Shown here: positions 14,168-21,814 of the stretch, one piece after another
Layout: each line of letters opens with the position of its first letter
How positions within the stretch are numbered: position 1 is the stretch's first letter
NCBI GenBank assembly: GCA_016463045.1
Contig: JAEMSB010000001.1
Location: forward strand, 1-34,241
DNA length: 34,241 bases
Origin: Niveispirillum sp.
GTDB taxonomy: Bacteria; Pseudomonadota; Alphaproteobacteria; Azospirillales; Azospirillaceae
Direction: 5' to 3'
Program-made: the position numbers and the translations under genes
Notes under the pieces: generated by a model
What the model saw: the letters and a program-made list of their open reading frames with translations, nothing else
What the model was told of the DNA's origin: nothing
Databases searched by the model: none

Positions 14168-16021
14168 ATGTGTGGCATAGCCGGCATCATCAATTTTGGT
14201 AACAAGGTGAGCCCCAAGCAGTTGGCCCAACTGGCTGGAGCAATGGCTGATCGGATGATCCATCGCGGCCCGGATGACGGGGGTGTTTGGGTTGACAAAA
14301 CAGGCCATTGCGCCTTTTCCCATCGCCGTCTCAGCATCATCGACACTTCCTCGGGCGGCCATCAGCCGATGCATAGTGCAGATGGCCGCCTGTCCATCTG
14401 CTTCAACGGCGAACTTTACAGTTTTCAGGAAGTACGTGCGGAGCTTGAGGCCAAGGGGCATGTTTTCCGCACACAGTCGGATACAGAGGTCCTGTTGCAG
14501 GGTTTGCAGGCAGAAGGGCTTAATCTTCTGTCGCGCATCGATGCGATGTATGCGTTCGCCCTGTATGATCACAAGGATCGCAGCCTTGTCATCGCCCGTG
14601 ACCCTTTCGGGGAAAAACCGCTTTATTACTGGACAGGTAATGGCCTGTTTGCCTTCGCTTCAGAGCTGCAGGCACTGACTGTTCTGCCTGGCTTTGATGC
14701 GACCATCGATCATGAAAGCATCGCGGGCTATCTGAGCTTTCAATATGTGCCCGGTACACGGTCCATTTATGGTTCCGTTCGCCGGTTGCCGCCGGGTTGC
14801 TATCTGCGTGTGTCCCCGACGGGCAGCATCGTGGTCGGTCGCCACTTTGCGTTCGAAACGGAACCGACTGGCCTTGCCCCCCGCTCCATTGATGATCTGG
14901 CCGAAGAGCTGGAGGAGATTCTTGTCCGATCGGTACGGCGCAAGCTGATCTCCGATGTGCCTCTTGGGGCTTTTTTGTCCGGCGGAGTCGACAGCACACT
15001 GGTTGCCGCCATCGCAACAAAGCGCCTGAACCGCAACCTCATGACTTTCTCCATCGGCTTCGAGAATACAGCGGAGTCCGAGCATGAGGATGCGCGGGAA
15101 ATGGCCCGGATGCTGGGTACAGACCATCGCGACAAGATCATCGCGCCCGACATGCTGGCCCTGGGCGAGCAGGTCGGTGCCATGATGGACGAGCCGAACG
15201 GCGATAGTTCCTGCTTGCCCACCTATCTTCTCACACAGTTCGCGCGCGAACATGTCACCGTCGCCCTGTCCGGTGATGGCGGTGACGAGCTGTTCGGAGG
15301 CTATGGCCGCTATTTCTCCACCCTGCGCGAGGCACAGGAGAAGGCAGGCGATCCGGCATGGCAGCCGGGCGATGTCTATTTCTCCAACCGCATTCTGGTT
15401 TACGAAGACCGCGACGTGGAACGTCTGCTAGGTCCGATGCCAACCGGTAATGCCGCTTTGCTTCGCCATCTGCGGGACACGGTCAATCTGGCGGATAAGC
15501 CACTGCTCCACCGTCTGCGGGAAATGGATGCAGCCCACTATATGCCAGGGGCGGTTCTGCCCAAGGTCGACCGGATGAGCATGCGTAACAGCCTGGAAGT
15601 GCGGGCGCCCTTGCTGGGCATGGAGGTGGCGCGCTTCGCGGCCCGTCTTCATCCCGATGAATGCTACGCCAGTGGTCAAGGCAAGCTGATCTTGAAGCGT
15701 GTTGCCGAGCAGTTCGTGCCCCGTGCCTGGCTGGACCGGCCAAAACGCGGTTTCGGCTTGCCCATGTCACTCTGGGGCCGGGATGAGCTGCTGGCCCGCA
15801 CCCGTAAGCTTTGTCTGTCCGCAGACGGCCAGTTGCAGAACTGGCTGCCGGTAGAGCGCATCGCCGCCTTCATGGACCATCAGACACAATCATATAGCGC
15901 CTATCAGATCTGGCTCTTGTTCATTCTTGAAAGCTGGTTGCGCACCCATCCTGCGCGCTCTCCGCCGCCGGCAAAGGCTCTCTCCCCATCCCGCAACCCC
16001 GTGCCGGTGCCTGCCAATTGA
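14168..16021 (+). CDS. asnB: Glutamine-hydrolysing asparagine synthase-like amidotransferase
   Basis: This 617-residue protein has the full AsnB layout. MCGIAGI gives the Cys2 nucleophile of the Ntn glutaminase half, followed by RGPDDGG and FNGELY motifs. The synthetase half has the PP-loop LSGGVDST (Ser271 to Ser276) and SGDGGDELFGGYGRY. EVRAPLL and PKRGFGLPM motifs follow. The family hydrolyses glutamine and amidates a carboxylate activated by ATP. Many family members in polysaccharide loci are thought to amidate sugar acids rather than make asparagine. With ugd and a UDP-glucuronate 4-epimerase present, a uronamide is a reasonable inference. The start has a purine-rich GGGGGAATTAGGGG upstream. 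Its stop overlaps the next start (TTGA). Confidence 0.9.
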   Translation: MCGIAGIINFGNKVSPKQLAQLAGAMADRMIHRGPDDGGVWVDKTGHCAFSHRRLSIIDTSSGGHQPMHSADGRLSICFNGELYSFQEVRAELEAKGHVFRTQSDTEVLLQGLQAEGLNLLSRIDAMYAFALYDHKDRSLVIARDPFGEKPLYYWTGNGLFAFASELQALTVLPGFDATIDHESIAGYLSFQYVPGTRSIYGSVRRLPPGCYLRVSPTGSIVVGRHFAFETEPTGLAPRSIDDLAEELEEILVRSVRRKLISDVPLGAFLSGGVDSTLVAAIATKRLNRNLMTFSIGFENTAESEHEDAREMARMLGTDHRDKIIAPDMLALGEQVGAMMDEPNGDSSCLPTYLLTQFAREHVTVALSGDGGDELFGGYGRYFSTLREAQEKAGDPAWQPGDVYFSNRILVYEDRDVERLLGPMPTGNAALLRHLRDTVNLADKPLLHRLREMDAAHYMPGAVLPKVDRMSMRNSLEVRAPLLGMEVARFAARLHPDECYASGQGKLILKRVAEQFVPRAWLDRPKRGFGLPMSLWGRDELLARTRKLCLSADGQLQNWLPVERIAAFMDHQTQSYSAYQIWLLFILESWLRTHPARSPPPAKALSPSRNPVPVPAN

Positions 16022-18279
16022 CGCTCAACATTCGAGATTTTCTGTATCTGGATCTTGCCGGCTGTCAATCCCCGGCCGGGGTTGTGGTGTTCTGCAACGT
16101 CGATGATCTGTCATTCCTGACCGATTTGCCGAACCTGTCGACCTGTGTGGTTGGTGGCATGGGCGCTGGTGCCATGATGCCCCCCGCCACAGGCTTCGAC
16201 ATTGTCCCTTTCGACTGGATGCGAGATGAGGCCTGGGAAGAGGCGAAAGCCATTCAGCACCTGGTCTCTGGAGCGGCACATCCAGAGCTGGTCTTCCTGG
16301 CGCGCCCGGCGACCATTCCGGCGACGGCCGTAAATTATCTCACGCAGTTCGGTTACACGGTTTTCAGCGCTCTTGGCGCCAACTCGCTGGTCGATGTTCC
16401 CTGCAACCCCACTCGCGCGGCACGGCAGGCCCGCGTTCAGCAGGCATTGCTTGCCTATTGCGAGCAGATGCTGGACACGCGGGGCACCAGCCTCGGTACA
16501 GCCGGCACTTTCTATTTTGAAAGCGGATATTGTTACCGTGTTTTGTGCCAAGATATCGCCGGGCTGGGTGATGATTGCGACGATGGCGGCCGGTCGCGCT
16601 TGGTATTGTTTGAGGATAAACGGCCCCTGGGGGTCGCCCACTCAAATCACGGGATGATCCGTAGTCTGGGGCGGGGCCTCTATTCCCATTGGCGACATGA
16701 GGTTTTCTTCTCCTGTTCCGACAATACGAGCCCCAACACCAATGGACGCCGGTATGCCTTTCTGGAGATCGGGGCCCGTCCGGACAATATGGAACGGCGT
16801 CTGGCCCGTATGGTCGGGCTCAAACTTAGTACGGCCCAGGCGGACCTTGATCTCGCCCTGTTGAAGGAAGGGGATGGCAGCAAACCGCCCCCGCCCCAGC
16901 TTCGCCATGCCGGCCGTAGCTTCGCCGCTTGGCGCGAACAGCATGGTACGCAAACCTATGTGCCCGATGCAGACCAGCGCCGGGTCACATTGATGATCGG
17001 CTATCTGGGTCCGGGGGGCGCTGAACGGCAGATCTGCAATCTGGCGCGGGGAATGAAGGCAGCGGGCTATGCGCCTGAGTTGCTGACCATTGCACCCTTG
17101 TCGGATGAAGGCCGCCATTACGCGGATAATCTACTGTCCGGTGCCGATATTCCAATCGACAGTCTGGGGGATGGCAAGTCGGTTCAGTTGCCGCAGGGCC
17201 CTCTCAGCCCGACTTTGGCGGCAGCGTCCAGCATCTTGCGACGCTTGCCGGAGGAGATCAGGGTCGGGGTGCTGGAGGCAACCATGCGCCTGCAGGTCAG
17301 CCGCCCCATCGCTGTGGTCTGTTATCTCGACATGATCAATATCGTTGGCGGTTTGGCGGCACTGCTGGCAGGGGTGCCGCATATCCTGCTCAGTGGCCGC
17401 AATGTCAATCCGACCTTCTTCCCCAACCTGCACCGCCCCTGGTTCAGAGAAATCTATCAATGGCTGATTTCCAGTGACCGCGTGGTGCTGACAGCCAATG
17501 CCGAGGCTGGTGCCGAATCCTACGCGTGTTGGCTGGGCATCCCGACCAAGCAGGTGAAGGTTATCGTCAATGGTATTGCCGTCGATGATTTGCCGCCGCC
17601 GACCTTGGTACAGCGGGTAGAGACGCGGCTGCGGCTGGGGGTTGGTTCCTCCTCCCCCTTGATTGCCGGTGTCTTCCGGTTGGCCCAGGAAAAGGAACCA
17701 TTGCTGTTTGTCGATGTCATTGCCCGGCTGCGGCAGCGTTTTCCCCAGCTCAAGGCGGTGGTGGCTGGGATCGGTCCCCTGGAAGGGGCTATGACTGCCC
17801 GCATCCAGATGCATGGGATTGAGGATGCAATCCAGTTGCTGGGCCGCTGCAATGACGTGCATGTTCTGCTTGGCGCAGCCGACCTGTTGTTACACACGGC
17901 CAAGGCAGAAGGGTTGCCGAACGTCATCATGGAAGCCCAGTGGCAAGGTACTGCGGTCGTCTGCACCAATGCTGGTGGCACGCGGTCGGCGCTGGCGCCC
18001 TGCCTGCTGCCCTACATGCATGCAATCGGCGATATCGATGCCCTTACCAAATCCTGCATCGAATTGCTGGCCGACAGTTCAAAGCGTCTGACGCTGGCCA
18101 GCCGTGCCCAACGCGAAGTACATGAGCGCTTCACTGTGGGAAATCTGGTCCGTAACACCCTGTCAGCCCTGGGGCTGCCGCCGAAAGGGAATATGCTGCC
18201 GGTACAGGGGGCCTCGAAGCCAGCCCCCCTCGGGCGGGCGGCCCCGAATGCAGCATCCAAAGCTTTGTCTAATCGTTGA
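16018..18279 (+). CDS. GT4 glycosyltransferase with internal SHW/SSSD/NGR domain
   Basis: This 753-residue fusion has an unrecognised N-terminal part (1-160), the recurring domain (about 163-252: LFEDKRPLGVAHSNHGMIR, LYSHW, FSCSDNTSPNTNGRRY) and a GT-B GT4 glycosyltransferase from about 321. The GT part has GYLGPGGAERQI near 328-339 and VFRLAQEKEPLLFVDVIARL. It also has the nucleotide-sugar region AEGLPNVIMEAQWQGTAVV with the family's E..E spacing. It should transfer a sugar from a nucleotide donor with retention of configuration. The assigned start is a TTG whose last two bases belong to the upstream TGA stop. No ATG lies close by, so translational coupling is likely. The last 30 residues are low-complexity. 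Confidence 0.82.
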   Translation: MTLNIRDFLYLDLAGCQSPAGVVVFCNVDDLSFLTDLPNLSTCVVGGMGAGAMMPPATGFDIVPFDWMRDEAWEEAKAIQHLVSGAAHPELVFLARPATIPATAVNYLTQFGYTVFSALGANSLVDVPCNPTRAARQARVQQALLAYCEQMLDTRGTSLGTAGTFYFESGYCYRVLCQDIAGLGDDCDDGGRSRLVLFEDKRPLGVAHSNHGMIRSLGRGLYSHWRHEVFFSCSDNTSPNTNGRRYAFLEIGARPDNMERRLARMVGLKLSTAQADLDLALLKEGDGSKPPPPQLRHAGRSFAAWREQHGTQTYVPDADQRRVTLMIGYLGPGGAERQICNLARGMKAAGYAPELLTIAPLSDEGRHYADNLLSGADIPIDSLGDGKSVQLPQGPLSPTLAAASSILRRLPEEIRVGVLEATMRLQVSRPIAVVCYLDMINIVGGLAALLAGVPHILLSGRNVNPTFFPNLHRPWFREIYQWLISSDRVVLTANAEAGAESYACWLGIPTKQVKVIVNGIAVDDLPPPTLVQRVETRLRLGVGSSSPLIAGVFRLAQEKEPLLFVDVIARLRQRFPQLKAVVAGIGPLEGAMTARIQMHGIEDAIQLLGRCNDVHVLLGAADLLLHTAKAEGLPNVIMEAQWQGTAVVCTNAGGTRSALAPCLLPYMHAIGDIDALTKSCIELLADSSKRLTLASRAQREVHERFTVGNLVRNTLSALGLPPKGNMLPVQGASKPAPLGRAAPNAASKALSNR
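16504..16773 (+). repeat. Copy of the recurring SHW/SSSD/NGR protein domain
   Basis: Residues about 163-252 of the GT4 protein. Landmarks are intact except PLGV for PLGP, GRG for GGG and HGMIR for HxDIR. It is the only internal (non N-terminal) copy. Confidence 0.8.
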
Positions 18280-18299
18280 TTCGTGGGATTCGGTCTGTC

Positions 18300-21200
18300 A
18301 TGAGCGATGTTCAAATGGGAAATCGATCCCCGCACAGCGAACAGACCGTGTTTGTTCCATGGCATCAGATCACCTGCCCTACGGCGGAACACCAGGTATT
18401 GTATAGCTTCGGCGAACGTCGGGAAGCGGCGGCAATGCCTGTCTTCCGCGTGCTTTCGCCGGCAGGGCTGCGTTTCAGCGTACAATGCGTGACAGGCGTG
18501 ACCGGTTTCTCGCTGCAGGTGGAAACGCCGCCTGGTGTCAGCTTTGACCTGTCCTTGGATCTGAGCCGTTTCGATCTGTCCGGTCCGGACATGGTGGAAT
18601 ACCCAGTCCTGTCCAGCCAGGCGCAAACCAGCACGGATGGCGGCGTACAGGTCGTCGAGTTTAATATTCCCCCCAACGGTGTGCGCGAACCCGGCCTTTA
18701 CAGCGCTTCGCTGCGGATCCTCGGCGGGATGGCGGCCGATATACGCGTCTGGGGCAGCCTGATCGGTCAGGGCTTGCCGGTGGCACAGGTCGAGCGCCTC
18801 GCCGCACACCACCGCGAACCGCTTTTCGGCCTGGAATGGTGCGAGAGTGGGGCCCGATTCCGGCAATCGACGGAGAAGTTCTTTCCGTTACCCGAAGACC
18901 GCGCGGTTCTGCCCACCCACCGCCACTCCACAGTCAGTTTCAGCTTCGAGGCGCCAGCGGCAAGTCTGGCAAAGCTGCAGGTAGGCATCGCCCCGCGTAT
19001 AGGGCGTGGCACCTTGCCGTTACAGATGGAGCTGTTTGACGAGAATGGCGAGCTTCTGGCTCTGCGCGCCATCCGGCCCCTGCCGGTTCCAGAAACCCGC
19101 TATGCCGAGTTCGATCTGGAAGGATTCACCTTCCGGCCCGGCACCCGCTACCGGGTGCTCCTGACTTCGCCCACCACGAGTGCGACGAGTTGTAATGCCG
19201 TGGTGGTCAACCGCACGGCTCTGCCGGAACACCGGCCGCGACCGGAAATCCTGCTGGAAGCTATCGACCCTCTGCTTCCCCGGTATGTTGAGCGGTCGGC
19301 CAGCCTGTCGTCGGTAGGCGCCGACATAAGGCTGGCAGTGGCCCTGGTCGTCCCGCAGGACCATCCTTATCCGGCCCGGCTGCTGGAAATGGTTCGCCGC
19401 GCCTTGCCCGGTATTGATCTGCGTTGCCTGACCTTTACAGGCGACTGGGGCGGGCTGCTGGCCGAATTGCTGCGCAAGGATGTCGTGCTGTTGGCGGATG
19501 TGTCGCCGGCGCCCGGGGCACCCACCCGTCTTCATGATGAGGTCATGGGGCTGCTGCATGCCAGTCTGGTCACAACCATCTTTTTGGACACACAGGACCA
19601 GGTGGCATCGCTGCCATCGGATGGGTTGATCGCCGACAGCCCGCTATCCAACCGCGTCTCCGCCCTACGGCAAACTGCACGCCGCTGCCACCAGATCGCC
19701 CGCCCCCTGCCCAACGGCACGCTGTCCTGTGGGGATAGCCCATTGACAGCGACTGGCCTGCCCGGTCTGCGACAGGATCATCTGCGGCAGGTGCTGCCCC
19801 ACATTGCCGTCGTCACCGTTCTTTACCAGAAGGCGGCAACGGTTGAGCAGTTCCTGGATTGTCTGAACAGCCAATCCTATGGGGGCCGCATCAGTGTGGT
19901 GCTGGTCGATGATGCATCCACGGATGATGGTGCCAGCAGGGTGGAGAACTGGGCAGCCCGTCACCGCCGCTCACGCCTGTCCGTGACCTTGATCCGGCAG
20001 ACGGTCAACCAAGGCAATTGTGCAGCCCGCAATATCGGGATCGCGGCTGTTCATGCCGACGCTTATGTCGTGATCGACTGCGATTGCCTGCTCAATGGCG
20101 ACTTCCTGGCCGCCCATGCGCTGGAGCTCAGCCATCCCGACGTGGATGTCGTTGTCGGACCGCTGAACATCGAATCCCACGGGCGAGCTCCCGAACAACT
20201 GATCGCACAGTTACAAGGTGATGCGGCGTTGCTGAAGGCTGAAATGGCCATGCAGGACCGCACGCAACTGGACGGCTTCGTCAACTGCATCACCCGCAAC
20301 ATGTCGGTGCGGGCGACTTTGCTGCGGCAGGTCGATCGTGGCAGCGGACCTTTCGATCTTGACCTCAGCTACAGTGCCCGCCCCGGTTCGGGGTTCGGGT
20401 GGGAAGATGTGGACCTGGGATACCGGCTGCATCAGGCCGGGGCGCGGGTCAAATTCACGACCGCCGCCATCTCGGTTCACATGTCGCACCCGTCCAGCAT
20501 TGACGAGGCTGCCAAGTCGCGTGGCCTGATGCGCAACTTCAACCTGTTGATGGACAAGCATCCCGATCTGCCGCTGGTCGCACGCCGCTGGGCGGTCGCA
20601 ACGGCGAAGGAAATCATGGCCGGCGCCGTCCGGGCCCGTCAGGATGCCGCCCATGATTATCACCGCCTGCGCCAGCGTTTCGCCGCTGCCATTGCGGCGC
20701 CTGCCATCTCGCAGAATACGGCCCGCCCGCTGCGCATTCTCAGCTACCGTTGGCATTGCGGCCACCAGTATGAGCTGTACAAGCTGCCGCATGAATTCAC
20801 GCTGGTGCGCGGCCTCGGCCCTGGCATGACCGACGCCTGGAGTTACGATCAGCGGCCGCTTCGGTCCAACGTCAATTTCATCGATGCGGCCGACATCAAG
20901 GAGTCGCGCTATGATCTTGCGATCCTGCATTTCGATGAGAATAGCCTGAACCCGGCCCTGGGCGCCGGTGTCCTTCCTCTGGATTGGGGGCGGTCCTTCC
21001 GCTGGTTCCTGGACAATATCAAGTTGCCCAAGGTCGCCATCTGTCACGGAACCGTTCCCTTTGTCGGGCAGTATAATGTTGCTCGTGGCCCCATTGCCCG
21101 GTTCGAACTGATGGAGGCGGAACGGCAGGCCGTGGTCGACAAGATGCGCGCCCATGATGTGGAGGTGGTGGTCAATGCCCATGCCGCCCAGGCGGAATGG

Positions 21201-21773
21201 GGTTTCCACCGCTCACGCGTCATATGGCATGGGTTCGATCCCCAGGAGTACCGCCAGACGACACGCCGCCGCGATGTTCTGGCTCTTGGCGCCTCCATGT
21301 GGGAAAGGCCGCATTATCGTGGTGCCTTCGAACATGAGCAGGTGTTACGGCATCTGCCACCCGGCATTGTCGTGGAAACGGCGTCGAATGAAGACGGGGG
21401 GCTGTGGGCGCGGGGTACCAACGACTATGCTTGGTCCCGTTTCCGTTCCTATGCGGCCCGGATTGCTGAGTTCACGGCCTACCTGGACACCAGCCGACGC
21501 TCCCCCATGCCGCGGTCGCGGGGTGAGGCAATGTTGAGCGGCGTGGTACCGGTCGGCCTGGAAAGTGACGATCTGTCGCTGTTCATCCATCATGGCGTCA
21601 ATGGTTTCATCGGGGACCAACCTGAAGAACTGGCCGAATATCTTGCCTTCCTGTGCCGTAACGGGGCTGCTGCCGCGCGCATTGGCACGAAGGCACGGCA
21701 GACCGCATTGGACCTGTTCAATCATGACCGCTATCTGGCGGCATGGTCCTCACTTCTGGCTCAATATTCCTGA
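18300..21773 (+). CDS. Giant bifunctional glycosyltransferase (GT2 plus C-terminal GT-B-like domain)
   Basis: About 1157 residues. The first 330 are beta-rich and unrecognised. A GT2 domain starts near 500 (AVVTVLYQKAATVEQFLDCL), with LVDDASTDDG near 537, NQGNCAARNIGI, VIDCDCLLNGDF as the metal-binding region, and GWEDVDLGYRLHQAGA near 701. From about 812 a second module (ILSYRWHCGHQYELYKLP, VAICHGT, VIWHGFDP, RSRGEAMLSGVVPVGLES) has the look of a GT-B glycosyltransferase. The protein could therefore add two sugars in succession. I prefer the ATG at 18300. The frame also allows a TTG at 18276 that overlaps the upstream TGA, as in the preceding gene pair, so coupling cannot be excluded. No transmembrane segment is evident. 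Confidence 0.85.
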   Translation: MSDVQMGNRSPHSEQTVFVPWHQITCPTAEHQVLYSFGERREAAAMPVFRVLSPAGLRFSVQCVTGVTGFSLQVETPPGVSFDLSLDLSRFDLSGPDMVEYPVLSSQAQTSTDGGVQVVEFNIPPNGVREPGLYSASLRILGGMAADIRVWGSLIGQGLPVAQVERLAAHHREPLFGLEWCESGARFRQSTEKFFPLPEDRAVLPTHRHSTVSFSFEAPAASLAKLQVGIAPRIGRGTLPLQMELFDENGELLALRAIRPLPVPETRYAEFDLEGFTFRPGTRYRVLLTSPTTSATSCNAVVVNRTALPEHRPRPEILLEAIDPLLPRYVERSASLSSVGADIRLAVALVVPQDHPYPARLLEMVRRALPGIDLRCLTFTGDWGGLLAELLRKDVVLLADVSPAPGAPTRLHDEVMGLLHASLVTTIFLDTQDQVASLPSDGLIADSPLSNRVSALRQTARRCHQIARPLPNGTLSCGDSPLTATGLPGLRQDHLRQVLPHIAVVTVLYQKAATVEQFLDCLNSQSYGGRISVVLVDDASTDDGASRVENWAARHRRSRLSVTLIRQTVNQGNCAARNIGIAAVHADAYVVIDCDCLLNGDFLAAHALELSHPDVDVVVGPLNIESHGRAPEQLIAQLQGDAALLKAEMAMQDRTQLDGFVNCITRNMSVRATLLRQVDRGSGPFDLDLSYSARPGSGFGWEDVDLGYRLHQAGARVKFTTAAISVHMSHPSSIDEAAKSRGLMRNFNLLMDKHPDLPLVARRWAVATAKEIMAGAVRARQDAAHDYHRLRQRFAAAIAAPAISQNTARPLRILSYRWHCGHQYELYKLPHEFTLVRGLGPGMTDAWSYDQRPLRSNVNFIDAADIKESRYDLAILHFDENSLNPALGAGVLPLDWGRSFRWFLDNIKLPKVAICHGTVPFVGQYNVARGPIARFELMEAERQAVVDKMRAHDVEVVVNAHAAQAEWGFHRSRVIWHGFDPQEYRQTTRRRDVLALGASMWERPHYRGAFEHEQVLRHLPPGIVVETASNEDGGLWARGTNDYAWSRFRSYAARIAEFTAYLDTSRRSPMPRSRGEAMLSGVVPVGLESDDLSLFIHHGVNGFIGDQPEELAEYLAFLCRNGAAAARIGTKARQTALDLFNHDRYLAAWSSLLAQYS

Positions 21774-21814
21774 TATCGGCTTGTCGCGTCGTTACCGTGA
21801 AACAAGGAATGGCT

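Noticed and set aside
2878..16021. A lasso-peptide-like RiPP system (asparagine-synthetase-like, transglutaminase-like and radical SAM/SPASM proteins together)
   Set aside because: The classes match superficially, but the genes are on both strands among glycosyltransferases, the 2878 protein lacks the catalytic PP-loop, and I found no precursor peptide or RiPP recognition element. A radical SAM peptide link is kept only as an open point.
20211..21209. Leftward 332-codon open frame inside the giant glycosyltransferase gene
   Set aside because: It has no recognisable motif or ribosome site and lies opposite well-conserved GT2 and GT-B-like motifs.
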